Assembly: GCA_022843845.1 (NCBI GenBank)
Contig: JALHMW010000017.1
Span: forward strand, 1-64,000
Direction of reading: 5' to 3'
DNA length: 64,000 nt
DNA from: Archangium sp.
GTDB lineage: Bacteria; Myxococcota; Myxococcia; Myxococcales; Myxococcaceae
Position numbers and translations under genes: made by a program. The stretch's first letter is position 1. The number at the start of each line of letters is the position of its first letter. The notes beneath the pieces are model-generated. The model searched no databases and was not told the origin of the DNA. It was given only the letters and a program-made list of their open reading frames with translations. Positions 1-8,585 of the stretch are shown here, piece by piece.

Positions 1-639
1 TCGGCTTGCAGATGTGCCCGCCTCAGCAAACTCGGCCACACGCGAGGCCCGATGCGAGTCGTGCTCACGGATCAGACCAGAACCACGTCAGACGGGCTCT
101 GATGAATCATCCGGGCTAGGCGGTGGCGAGGCAATCTGGTCAAACTCATCAGTTGGTTATCGAATGACTGTCACAACCTCTGCCGGAATGCACCCAACGT
201 ACTCGCTCGGTGGTCAGCTCCTGGGCTCGGTTCTTGTGTATGCATCATCCCTGGACTGAATTGCTTGGAACATGAATCGCGGCGCAGGCAAGCCACATGT
301 CGACATTGGCGTGGGGCAGCGCCTGAACGGGTCGAGATCTCATCCTGAACACCGGGGCTGTTCGACCTTGGCGAGTTGAGGCATGAGGGGCGCGGGAGGA
401 GCCCGCGATGCCGAAGAAGAAAGCGTGCCCGGGGGGCGGTGGCACGAGGAGCCCAGAATGAGGTGACGCGTGAACTCCTCCCGCGTTGGCTGGCGTCGGT
501 AGCGAGTCGTTCTCTTGGACGCGGGACTCGCGCCCTTCGCAGCAGCGGCTGAAGACATGACACTGCCGTTGGTTTGTTGGCTTTTCCGAATTCGTCAGAG
601 CTCCTTCGTGCTTCAACTCGCTGCTCAGGCAACGATCCA
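1..639. other. No supported gene at the window's left edge
   Basis: Short open frames exist on both strands here. None has a convincing start, family motif or the strong G/C third-position bias of the neighbouring genes, and the stretch looks less GC-rich than the rest of the window. It may hold the promoter of the CheW-like gene and the remains of a gene that begins outside the window. I recognise nothing specific in it. Confidence 0.5.
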
Positions 640-1380
640 GTGAACGTCTCCGAGCGCCGGCTGTGTGTGTTCTTCGAGGCGGGGGCCACCCGCTACGCCA
701 TCGAGGCCACCAGCGTGGTCGAGGTCGCCCGCGCCACGCAGGACGAGGAGACGCTCCGCGGGCACCTGGCGATCCGCGATCTCTCGGTGCTCCTCGGCGG
801 AGACCCGGAAGAGCGCCCGGGCACCATCGTCCTGCTCGACACGAGCCCCTCGGTCGCGGCCCGCGCCCGGCGCGTCGAGGGCGTGTTCGATGCGTCGTCG
901 CACCTCGTGCTGCCGCTGCCGAACCGGCTGGTCCACCTCGTCGCGCCCGTCGTGAAGCAGGGGCTCGTGTCAGAGGCCGGGCTGACCTTCGAGCTCGACG
1001 CCGCCGAGGTGCCGCGTGGCCTGCCCAGGCAGTCGAAGCGGGTGGAGCTCGCGACCACCACCGCGCCGGGCCCGTTCCTCGTCTTCGACACCGGGCCGCT
1101 CCACCTCGCCCTTCCGCTCGCCGACGTCTCGCAGGTGGCCTCGAAGGGCCCGATGTTCAACGCCGCGCCGGGCGTCGGCTCGTTCGTCGGCGTGCTGATG
1201 CATCAGCAGCGGCTGGTGCCCGCGTTCAGCCTGGTCGGCACCGAAGCCGAAGCGCTCCTCATCGTCATCGAGCTCGCCTCTGGGCCGGTCGCGCTGTCGG
1301 CGTCTCGCGCGTACGGCGTCAAGACGGCTGAGGCCCTCGGCGAGGCACGAATCGTCGACGCGGTCGCGACGTTCTCGTAG
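640..1380 (+). CDS. CheW-like protein with two CheW-type halves
   Basis: The protein of 246 residues is likely a cytoplasmic coupling or adaptor protein in a chemotaxis-type signalling system. The N-terminal part (about residues 3-95) and C-terminal part (about 145-235) both show the short hydrophobic beta-strand pattern of CheW/CheV-like folds, for example RLCVFFEAGATRYAIE and PFLVFDTGPLHLALPL. This suggests a tandem or degenerate CheW pair. GTG at 640 was chosen because upstream in-frame codons (TTG at 574) would add low-complexity residues unlike CheW N-termini. No CheA or receptor gene is nearby, so the partner is unknown. The family call rests on pattern recognition; the cellular pathway cannot be deduced. 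Confidence 0.6.
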   Translation: MNVSERRLCVFFEAGATRYAIEATSVVEVARATQDEETLRGHLAIRDLSVLLGGDPEERPGTIVLLDTSPSVAARARRVEGVFDASSHLVLPLPNRLVHLVAPVVKQGLVSEAGLTFELDAAEVPRGLPRQSKRVELATTTAPGPFLVFDTGPLHLALPLADVSQVASKGPMFNAAPGVGSFVGVLMHQQRLVPAFSLVGTEAEALLIVIELASGPVALSASRAYGVKTAEALGEARIVDAVATFS

Positions 1381-1404
1381 CGGTTTGATCGAGATCACCT
1401 GTGC

Positions 1405-3213
1405 ATGAACGCTGACGGCGGCTCGGCGTCGGCGCAGACTGGGCCCATGGACGATCTCGCGCGACGGAACCTGGTGGCGCAGTGGGCCTTCGACACCCGA
1501 CCGGTGTTGGGCCGGTTTCACCTCTGGCTCGAAGACGTCGAGGTCGAGCGCGCACAAGAGGAGCCCGTCTCGGCGCACAGCTTCACGCCTCGCTCCACGG
1601 CGCGCTGTCTGGCGATGACGGCGGCCACCACAGCCCTGGGCGCGAGGCTCTTCGGACAATTCGGCGCAGGCGTCGGCGTCGACAAGCACGTCTTCAACCA
1701 GGTGAAGAAGGCCGCCGACGCCATCTCGGCCTACGTGATGAGCGAAGGCCTCTGGTACCTCACGCGCGAGCTGCCCGAGAACCACGCCATCATGGTGAGC
1801 CTCGGCGAAGGCCTGATGCCGAAGGCCGGCGAGACGCCTGAGATGGGCGCGAACCCGCTGCTGGGTTTCGGTCGCGTCTACGCACGGCCCCAGGTGGCGC
1901 GCGCGATCGACAGCGTGGTGCGGCGGCTCCTCAACGAGCCTGGCTTCGGGTGGACGCAGTTCCGCGAGGAGCTCAAGACGCGTGGCCTCACCGTCTGGGG
2001 GGCGGCCGTCGACACGCTCGAGAACACCTCCCGCTTCGCAGAGGGCAAGGACACGGGCCCGATGGCGATCCTGCACCTGTTCGACGCGCCGGCCCGGGTG
2101 ACGAAGCCCTACGAGGCGTACATGGCGTGTCTCACGCTGCCTCGCCGCGTCGTCGAGGTGGCCGCGGAGCGCTCGGTGCTGCTCGACTTCTGCTCGCCTC
2201 GCGCGCTGATCGTCGAGACCATCGAGGCGGCGTTTCCCGGCATCAAGCGGAAGAACATTCACGTCTGGTCGCTGTCGGGGAAGAGCCGCGCAGGAAGGCT
2301 CAGTCGCCTCTGGGAGGAGTGGAGGGGCCTGGGCGCGCACCTCGTGGAGGATGGGTGGATCGCGCCGACGGGCCTGCCGGTCTTCACCGACTCGGGCACC
2401 TACGCGCCGACGTGCCTGTGCCGGAGCTGGAAGGACGCCGACGGCGATCACGTCTTCCTCTGCGACGGCTACGCGGCGACGGCCGAGGCGCTCCAGGCCG
2501 CGAGCTTGTCGCAGGTGCTCGAGGTCGAGGTGTCGATGGCGCCGTTGTCGCCGAAGTTCGAGCTCCCCCTGGCGCAGGAGTACCAGCTGATGCGGCTCGA
2601 CCCGCACGCCGCCGACTTCCGCACGAAGCTCTCGTCGCTGTACGGCGGGAAACCCGTCGAAGACGCGCTCGCGAAGACCTACGCGAACGCCATCGACGAG
2701 GCGAAGTCGTCGCTCATTCCGCTGGAAGAGCGCGTGCTCTACGCCGACGACTTCTTCGACCAGCGCGGCTGGCGGGTGCTCTCCTGCACCGGCTACATGT
2801 GCGACGACCCCTACACCGGCATGAAGGGCGTGCAGCAGCTCGCTGAAGATCGCTACCGGGTGACCGCGCGACTGGCGACGCACAACGCGAGCTCCGACAT
2901 CCACTTCACGTTCCGGCTGCTCGAGACGCTCGAGGAGACGCGCCTGTGCTTCAGCCCGCTGTTGACCCGCTTCGTCAGTGGCGTCGACTTCACGCAGCGG
3001 CCCGTGAAGGTCAGCGACTCGGGGCGCATTCGCAACGAGCTGCAGACGATGTTGTCGCAGGCGCTCGAGCACGACGGCGAGCGGGTGATCGTGCACTTCG
3101 ATCGTGTGGAAGAAGACGTGATGCCGAAGGTCCACCAGGCGCGAATTCGCGAGGCGCTCAAGTGGTACCGGGCAAACCACCCGGTCTGGTTCAACTGGCT
3201 CGAGGTGGGGTGA
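1405..3213 (+). CDS. Conserved-looking hypothetical protein, 602 residues
   Basis: I do not recognise this family. The frame has strong coding bias and is soluble-looking, with no signal peptide or membrane segment. It contains several Cys-bearing motifs (CLTLPRR, DFCSPRALIVE, CLCRSW, SCTGYMCDDPYTG) and a C-terminal end rich in charged helices (ALKWYRANHPVWFNWLEVG). An alternative start is ATG at 1447 (MDDLARRN), which would drop a low-complexity leader of 14 residues. It begins 24 bases after the CheW-like gene in the same direction, so co-transcription is plausible. The gene ends 4 bases from the convergent Nudix gene. No function is proposed. Confidence 0.75.
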   Translation: MNADGGSASAQTGPMDDLARRNLVAQWAFDTRPVLGRFHLWLEDVEVERAQEEPVSAHSFTPRSTARCLAMTAATTALGARLFGQFGAGVGVDKHVFNQVKKAADAISAYVMSEGLWYLTRELPENHAIMVSLGEGLMPKAGETPEMGANPLLGFGRVYARPQVARAIDSVVRRLLNEPGFGWTQFREELKTRGLTVWGAAVDTLENTSRFAEGKDTGPMAILHLFDAPARVTKPYEAYMACLTLPRRVVEVAAERSVLLDFCSPRALIVETIEAAFPGIKRKNIHVWSLSGKSRAGRLSRLWEEWRGLGAHLVEDGWIAPTGLPVFTDSGTYAPTCLCRSWKDADGDHVFLCDGYAATAEALQAASLSQVLEVEVSMAPLSPKFELPLAQEYQLMRLDPHAADFRTKLSSLYGGKPVEDALAKTYANAIDEAKSSLIPLEERVLYADDFFDQRGWRVLSCTGYMCDDPYTGMKGVQQLAEDRYRVTARLATHNASSDIHFTFRLLETLEETRLCFSPLLTRFVSGVDFTQRPVKVSDSGRIRNELQTMLSQALEHDGERVIVHFDRVEEDVMPKVHQARIREALKWYRANHPVWFNWLEVG

Positions 3214-3216
3214 GCG

Positions 3217-3771
3217 TCAACGCGTCTGCCACCGGTGCGGGCCGGTGAGGCACCGCTGCGCGAAGAACCGTCGCGCCGCCTCCGCATGGAGCGAGAACGC
3301 GAAGACGTCGTCGAGCCCGTCAGGCCCGAAGATCAGCCCTCGTTCACTCGTCTCGGAGCTGGGGACGAACGGGGGCAGGGCAGAGAGCTCGATTGGCTCG
3401 GCGAGCGAGAACAAGAGCACGCGGTTCGGCTTCGGCTGCGTCGAGGTGAACCAGAAGGGCGTCAGCGTCGAGGGGTCGACCGTCACGCCCGACTCTTCGC
3501 GGATCTCCCGCGCGCCGCCCTGCTGCCACGTCTCGTGATCCTCCAGGAAGCCACCGACGAGGGCGAGCTTGCCGGCCTGCGGTTGAATCGCGCGGCGCAC
3601 CACGAGCAGCCCTTCTCCGTCTGCCGTCTTCACCGGCGTCAGCACCACGCTCACCGGAATCGGGTTCGACCAGACCGGCGTCTGGCAGCCCGGGCACGTG
3701 CGCGGGTAGGCGAGCGGCGGCGGGTAGGCGGTGCCGCAGAAGGCGCAGAACGTGTCTTTGACGTTGGGCAT
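3217..3771 (-). CDS. Nudix hydrolase with N-terminal zinc ribbon
   Basis: A Nudix pyrophosphohydrolase that probably hydrolyses nucleoside diphosphate-linked substrates. The Nudix box fits the GX5EX7REUXEEXGU consensus exactly, from Gly74 through Glu80 and Arg88-Glu89 to Glu92-Glu93 and Gly95. A four-cysteine zinc ribbon (Cys9, Cys12, Cys26, Cys29) precedes it, as in NudC-like NAD pyrophosphatases. At 184 residues it is shorter than canonical NudC and lacks the usual N-terminal domain. ATG at 3771 (MPNVKDTFCAFCG) is preferred because it starts just before the zinc ribbon; a longer start would add 21 proline-rich residues. Substrate is not determinable from sequence. Confidence 0.88.
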   Translation of the reverse strand: MPNVKDTFCAFCGTAYPPPLAYPRTCPGCQTPVWSNPIPVSVVLTPVKTADGEGLLVVRRAIQPQAGKLALVGGFLEDHETWQQGGAREIREESGVTVDPSTLTPFWFTSTQPKPNRVLLFSLAEPIELSALPPFVPSSETSERGLIFGPDGLDDVFAFSLHAEAARRFFAQRCLTGPHRWQTR

Positions 3772-4036
3772 GCACGGCACTGGAGCACGGTGGGGTCGAT
3801 GACCGGCGCGGAAAGGTGGAGACTCGGCCGTCATGGGACTCGAGCTCTTCGATTGGTAGGGCGGCTCCTCGTCCGACGCGATCGAGGCGTGGGTGAAGAC
3901 GAAGCCGTCGTTGAGGCCTTGAACGGAGTTCAGCCGAAGCGAAGCGGCACGCGCACGAAGCCATTCGTCACGGCGCCTGCCCGTTCACCCAGCCGCTGGG
4001 ATCGAAGAAGCCCACCGTCGTGGCAGCGTACTTTTC

Positions 4037-4065
4037 TTGGCTGTGTCCGGTCGGCCTCCTACAGT
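4037..4065 (+). promoter_or_regulatory. Putative sigma-70-type promoter of the receiver-domain gene
   Basis: TTGGCT (4037-4042), a 17-base spacer and TACAGT (4060-4065) resemble -35 and -10 boxes, about 50 bases upstream of the ATG at 4117. The 345-base gap 3772-4116 lies between divergent genes and otherwise shows nothing I can identify. This is a consensus match only. Confidence 0.4.
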
Positions 4066-4116
4066 GGAACAGCAATCTCTCCGGGGCTTTCCCGGGCTTT
4101 CGAAAGACACCTCAAG

Positions 4117-5280
4117 ATGCCCAAGAGCGTTCTGGTCGCCGACGACTCCATCACCATGCGCAAGGCCATCGGCATGGTGTTCCTGACCGAAGACTTCTCG
4201 GTCACCATGGTGGACAACGGTGTCGACGCCATCAACAAGGCGCGCGAGCTGCGCCCCGATCTCGTCATCGCCGACTGCGTGATGCCCGGAAAGACCGGGT
4301 ACGAGGTCGCCCACGCGATCCGCAGCGACCCGTCCACGTCGCACGTGCCTGTGTTGCTGCTCTCGGGCAGCTTCGAGCCCTTCGACGAGAACCGCGCGAA
4401 GGCCTCGGGCGCCACCGCCCACATCGTCAAGCCGTTCGACAGCCAGTCCTTCATGGACCGCGTGCGCGCGCTCGTCGGAATGGCGCCGGGCTCGGGCCCG
4501 ATCACCACCGTCTCTCCGGTCTCCACCGGCGCAGCCCCGATGAATCGGCCCGCCGCTGCATCGCCGCCGACGGGCATTCCGATGGGCACCCAGCCCGGCA
4601 CCATGGCGCGTCCGCCGATGGGCCCAGGTCAGGCGATGCCGCGTCCGCCGGGACCTCCTGGTGGAATTCCGACGGGCACGCAGCCTGGAATGCGCGCTCC
4701 GGGAATGCCGCCCGGTCCTGGAATGCCGCGTCCGCCCGGTCCTCCTGGTGGAATCCCCACGGGCACGCAGCCCGGCATGCGTCCTCCCGGAATGCCCGGC
4801 GCGCCTGGAATGCACCCCGGCATGGTTCGTCCCCCCGGCCCTCCGGGCGGCATGCCCCCTGGTCAGCCCGGCATGCGTCCACCTGGAATGCCTGGCCATC
4901 CCGGCATGCCGCCTCAGGGCATGAACCCGGGTCTTCCTCGCCCGCCCGGTGGTGCTCCGCTGCCTGGAAACCCGATGCAGGCCCGTCGAGATCCGTTCGG
5001 GCTTGGTGCTCCGCCCCCGGGTGGCCCGATGCAGGGCCGGCCGATGGCGCCTCCGCAGCAACAGCGCCCACCGCCTCCGCAGCAGCGCCACGAGACGCTC
5101 TCCCTCGACGACAAGCCGGCTGATGGTGGTGAAGCAGCGCTCCGTGCCGCCCTCTCACTCGCCTCGAAGGACGTGATCGAGAAGATCGCCTGGGAGGTCG
5201 TGCCCCAGCTCGCCGAGACCATCATTCGCGAAGAGCTCGACCGCCTCATCAAGGAGCGCGAAGCCAAGGGCCTCGCGTGA
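4117..5280 (+). CDS. Response-regulator receiver protein with Gly/Pro/Met-rich linker
   Basis: A CheY-like receiver (residues 1-120) shows Asp9-Asp10 for metal binding, phospho-acceptor Asp53 in LVIADCVMPGKTG, Ser83 and Lys105 (HIVKPFD). A disordered region of roughly 200 residues follows, rich in Gly, Pro and Met, with repeated GGIPTGTQPGM and RPPGMPG blocks. The C-terminal 45 residues form a predicted amphipathic helix (ASKDVIEKIAWEVVPQLAET) of a kind found in myxobacterial receiver proteins. There is no DNA-binding or enzymatic output domain, so signalling is probably through protein contacts. ATG at 4117 begins the canonical receiver N-terminus. A strong hairpin terminator at 5322-5362 follows, so the gene is likely monocistronic. 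Confidence 0.88.
   Translation: MPKSVLVADDSITMRKAIGMVFLTEDFSVTMVDNGVDAINKARELRPDLVIADCVMPGKTGYEVAHAIRSDPSTSHVPVLLLSGSFEPFDENRAKASGATAHIVKPFDSQSFMDRVRALVGMAPGSGPITTVSPVSTGAAPMNRPAAASPPTGIPMGTQPGTMARPPMGPGQAMPRPPGPPGGIPTGTQPGMRAPGMPPGPGMPRPPGPPGGIPTGTQPGMRPPGMPGAPGMHPGMVRPPGPPGGMPPGQPGMRPPGMPGHPGMPPQGMNPGLPRPPGGAPLPGNPMQARRDPFGLGAPPPGGPMQGRPMAPPQQQRPPPPQQRHETLSLDDKPADGGEAALRAALSLASKDVIEKIAWEVVPQLAETIIREELDRLIKEREAKGLA
4636..4960 (+). repeat. Imperfect tandem repeat encoding the Gly/Pro/Met linker
   Basis: Two near-identical units start at 4636 and 4723 (period 87 bases), each encoding MPRPPGPPGGIPTGTQPGM. Degenerate further copies encode GGMPPGQPGMRPPGMPG. The repeats preserve frame and are part of the receiver-protein gene. 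Confidence 0.75.
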
Positions 5281-5321
5281 CCTCGTCGCGGTTGTCTTGA
5301 GAGTCAGTTGTGCTTGAAAGG

Positions 5322-5362
5322 CGGCGTCGACTTCTCGTGAGTCGGCGCCGTTTCTTTCTTTT
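5322..5362 (+). terminator. Intrinsic terminator after the receiver-domain gene
   Basis: An 11-base stem (5322-5332 with 5340-5350, one G.U pair) and a seven-base loop are followed directly by a T-rich run at 5351-5362. It separates the response-regulator gene from valS. Confidence 0.75.
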
Positions 5363-5392
5363 CGCAGCAGCCCGTTCCACCGGCTGAACCCC

Positions 5393-8300
5393 GTGAGCGC
5401 ATCCATGAGTTCCGAAGAGCTGTCGAAGTCGTACGAGCCCACCGAGGTCGAAGCGCGCTGGTCGAAGAAGTGGCTGGACGACGGCCTGTTCCGAGCCGAC
5501 CCCCACTCGAAGAAGCCTCCGTTCTCGATCGTGCTGCCGCCACCCAACGTCACGGGCAGCCTGCACCTGGGCCACGCGCTCACCGCGACGATTCAGGACA
5601 TCTTGACCCGCTGGAAGCGCATGAGCGGCTTCAACGTGCTCTGGCTGCCCGGCACCGATCACGCCGGCATCGCGACGCAGATGGTCGTCGAGCGCGAGCT
5701 GATGAAGACCGAGAAGAAGTCGCGGCACGATCTCGGTCGCGAAGAGTTCTTGAAGCGCGTGTGGGCGTGGAAGCAGCAGTACGGCGAGCGCATTGGCCAG
5801 CAGCACCGGTTGCTCGGCGCCTCGCTCGACTGGTCGCGTGAGCGCTTCACGATGGACGCAGGCGTGTCGGAGGCCGTGAAGGAGGTCTTCATTCGCCTCC
5901 ACAAAGAGGGCCTCATCTATCGCGCCAACCGGCTCATCAACTGGGACCCGGTGCTGCGCACGGCGCTGTCGGATCTCGAGGTCGACAACGAAGAGACCAA
6001 CGGCTCGCTCTGGAGCATCGCGTACCCGGTGGAGGGCTCGACCGAGAAGCTGGTGGTCGCCACGACGCGGCCCGAGACGATGCTGGGCGACACGGCCGTG
6101 GCGGTGCACCCCGACGACGAGCGCTACAAACACCTCATCGGCAAGAACGTGGTGCTGCCGCTGGTGAACCGGAAGATCCCGATCATTGCCGATAAGGAAC
6201 TGGTCGACCCGAAGTTCGGCACTGGCGTGGTGAAGGTGACGCCCGCGCACGATCACAACGACTACGCGACGGGGATTCGTCACGACCTGCCGATGATCAA
6301 CATCTTCACGGAGACGGCCTTCGTGAACGAGAACGGCGGGCCGTACCAGGGCCTGGAGCGCTTCGCCGCGCGCAAGAAGGTGCTCGAGGATCTCACCGCG
6401 CTCGAGCTGCTCGTCGAGGAGAAGCCGCACAAGCTGCCGCTGGCGAAGTCACAGCGCAGCGGCGTGCCGGTGGAGCCTCGCCTCTCGCGTCAGTGGTACG
6501 TGAAGGTGAAGCCGCTGGCCGAGCGCGCGCTGAAGGCCGTGGCCGACGGGCGCACGAAGTTCGTGCCCGATCAGTGGACGGCGACGTTCAACCGCTGGCT
6601 CGAGAACATCACCGACTGGTGCGTGTCGCGGCAGCTGTGGTGGGGCCACCAGATCCCCGCGTGGTTCCCGGTTGGCGCCGACAGCACCGTCGACTTCGAG
6701 AACTCGACGCCGTTCGTCGGCCGTGAGCCTCCGGCCGAGGGCCAGTGGGTGCAGGACCCCGACGTGCTCGACACCTGGTTCAGCTCGGCGCTCTGGCCGT
6801 TCTCCACGCTCGGCTGGCCTGATGCGAGCTCGCCCGATCTGAAGACCTGGTACCCGAACTCGGTGATGGAGACCGGGCACGACATCATCTTCTTCTGGGT
6901 CGCCCGCATGATGATGATGGGCCTGCACTTCATGGACGACGTGCCGTTCCGCACCGTCTACCTGCACGCGATGGTGCGGGACGAGAAGGGCGAGAAGATG
7001 TCGAAGACGAAGGGGAACGTGATCGATCCCCTCGACATCATCCAGGGCGCGCCGCCCGAGCGCCTGCCCGCGAGCATCAAGAACAAGTACCCCAAGGGCC
7101 TCGAGCCGATGGGCGCCGATGCCTTGCGCTTCACCCTCGCCGCGCTCACGCAGCAGGGCCGCGACATCAAGCTCTCGATCGATCGCATCGGTGGCTACAA
7201 GGCGTTCTGCAACAAGCTCTGGAACGCGACCCGCTTCGGCATGATGAACCTGGGCGACTTCCAGGACGACGGCCGGGTGTTCATCAAGGAGCGCGCGCTC
7301 AGCCTGTCGGACCGGTGGATTCTGTCGCGCCTCGATCGTGCCGTGCGTGAGACGGGCGACGCATTGGAGCGCTACGCCTTCAGCGACGCGACCTCGACGC
7401 TGTACCAGTTCATCTGGGGCGAGTTCTGCGACTGGTACATCGAGCTGTCGAAGGGCGCGCTGTACGGCGACGACGACGCGGCGAAGACCTCGACCCGCGC
7501 GACGTTCGTGTTCTGCCTCGATCGCGTGCTGCGCCTGCTGCACCCGTTCGCGCCGTTCATCACGGAGGAGATCTGGCAGAAGCTCCCGATGGCGCGCACG
7601 GTGAACTCGATCGCGATCGCCGAGTTCCCGAAGCCCGACGACCGGCTGCGCGACGAGGTGGCCGAAGCGACGATGGCTCCGGTGATCACGGCCATCGAAG
7701 GCATTCGCACCGTGCGTGGAGAGTCGAACCTGTCGCCTGCCTTGCGCATCGAGGCGCTCGTGCAGAGCGATGAGTCGATGGTGCGTGAGACGCTCGAGAC
7801 GTACCGCCGGTACGTGCTGCCGCTGGCGGGCCTGTCGAAGCTGACCGTCGAGCGGCTCGGCACCAAGCCTCCGCAGGCGGCCGCCGAGATTCGCCACCAG
7901 ATGGAGATCTACGTGCCCCTCGCGGGCCTGGTCGATCTCGCCGAAGAGCGTGAGCGCCTGAAGAAGGAGATCGGCAAGTCGGAAGCCGAGAGCGCGCAGA
8001 TTCAGAAGAAGTTCGAGAACCCCAACTACGCCACCCGCGCTCCGCCGGACGTGGTCGAGAAGGACAAGGCCCGCCTCGCCGAGCTGGCGAGTCGCGTGGG
8101 GAAGCTGAACGACAACCTCAAGCGCATCGCTCCGGTCGAGGTGCGCGTCGCGCCGCCGGCGTCAGGTCCGGTCAACCTCGTCGAGGAACTCAAGGCCGAG
8201 CTGTCGGAGATGACGGTGCCCGCAGGCGAGCCGGATCAGCAGGTGCGAGAGGCGCTCGACAAGCTGCGCGAAGGGACGAAGGAGGGGCTGTCGTCACAGG

Positions 8301-8578
8301 ACCACCGCGACCTCGGCGTCGCATACATGAACATGGGCCTGGTCGATGACGCCGTGCGGGAGTTCAACGCGGCGAAGGAAGAGGACGAACCGGCGAAGAA
8401 GAAGGCTCCTGCCGCGCCGAAGAAGACTGCGCCGAAGAAGGCGGCTCCAAAGAAGACTGCGCCGAAGAAGGCCGTGGCGAAGAAGCCAGCCCCGAAGAAG
8501 AAGCCGGCGCCGAAGAAGCCTGCCGCGGCGAAGAAGAAGCCCGTCGCGAAGAAGCCCACCGCGAAGAAGAAGCGCTGA
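5393..8578 (+). CDS. valS: Valyl-tRNA synthetase with C-terminal TPR-like and lysine-rich extension
   Basis: A class I aminoacyl-tRNA synthetase charging tRNA-Val. The HIGH-type motif HLGH is at residues 58-61 and the KMSKT loop at 535-539. Editing and anticodon-binding regions follow, then the usual ValRS C-terminal coiled coil (nt about 7928-8125). The normal enzyme ends near residue 911. Here about 150 residues are added: a segment with a TPR-like helix pair (DLGVAYMNMGLVDDAVREFNAA, about residues 975-996) and then about 60 residues of Lys/Ala/Pro repeats (PKK, AKK) resembling histone H1-like tails. The frame is uninterrupted to the TGA at 8578. The start is GTG 5393, or ATG 5405. nadC follows 7 bases downstream. 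Confidence 0.95.
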   Translation: MSASMSSEELSKSYEPTEVEARWSKKWLDDGLFRADPHSKKPPFSIVLPPPNVTGSLHLGHALTATIQDILTRWKRMSGFNVLWLPGTDHAGIATQMVVERELMKTEKKSRHDLGREEFLKRVWAWKQQYGERIGQQHRLLGASLDWSRERFTMDAGVSEAVKEVFIRLHKEGLIYRANRLINWDPVLRTALSDLEVDNEETNGSLWSIAYPVEGSTEKLVVATTRPETMLGDTAVAVHPDDERYKHLIGKNVVLPLVNRKIPIIADKELVDPKFGTGVVKVTPAHDHNDYATGIRHDLPMINIFTETAFVNENGGPYQGLERFAARKKVLEDLTALELLVEEKPHKLPLAKSQRSGVPVEPRLSRQWYVKVKPLAERALKAVADGRTKFVPDQWTATFNRWLENITDWCVSRQLWWGHQIPAWFPVGADSTVDFENSTPFVGREPPAEGQWVQDPDVLDTWFSSALWPFSTLGWPDASSPDLKTWYPNSVMETGHDIIFFWVARMMMMGLHFMDDVPFRTVYLHAMVRDEKGEKMSKTKGNVIDPLDIIQGAPPERLPASIKNKYPKGLEPMGADALRFTLAALTQQGRDIKLSIDRIGGYKAFCNKLWNATRFGMMNLGDFQDDGRVFIKERALSLSDRWILSRLDRAVRETGDALERYAFSDATSTLYQFIWGEFCDWYIELSKGALYGDDDAAKTSTRATFVFCLDRVLRLLHPFAPFITEEIWQKLPMARTVNSIAIAEFPKPDDRLRDEVAEATMAPVITAIEGIRTVRGESNLSPALRIEALVQSDESMVRETLETYRRYVLPLAGLSKLTVERLGTKPPQAAAEIRHQMEIYVPLAGLVDLAEERERLKKEIGKSEAESAQIQKKFENPNYATRAPPDVVEKDKARLAELASRVGKLNDNLKRIAPVEVRVAPPASGPVNLVEELKAELSEMTVPAGEPDQQVREALDKLREGTKEGLSSQDHRDLGVAYMNMGLVDDAVREFNAAKEEDEPAKKKAPAAPKKTAPKKAAPKKTAPKKAVAKKPAPKKKPAPKKPAAAKKKPVAKKPTAKKKR

Positions 8579-8585
8579 GGACGAC

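Noticed and set aside
970-3180. Long open frame on the minus strand (736 residues)
   Set aside because: It lies opposite the 602-residue plus-strand gene, which has the proper codon bias; the minus translation is Arg/Val/Glu/Leu-rich with no family motif. Typical antisense shadow in high-GC DNA.
3235-4116. Upstream extension of the receiver-domain frame
   Set aside because: It overlaps the Nudix gene on the other strand and has no receiver-like content; the canonical receiver start is ATG 4117.
8236-8559. Minus-strand frame rich in Phe/Gly/Ala opposite the valS tail
   Set aside because: It is the antisense of the Lys/Pro/Ala repeat and has no plausible start or membrane protein pattern.
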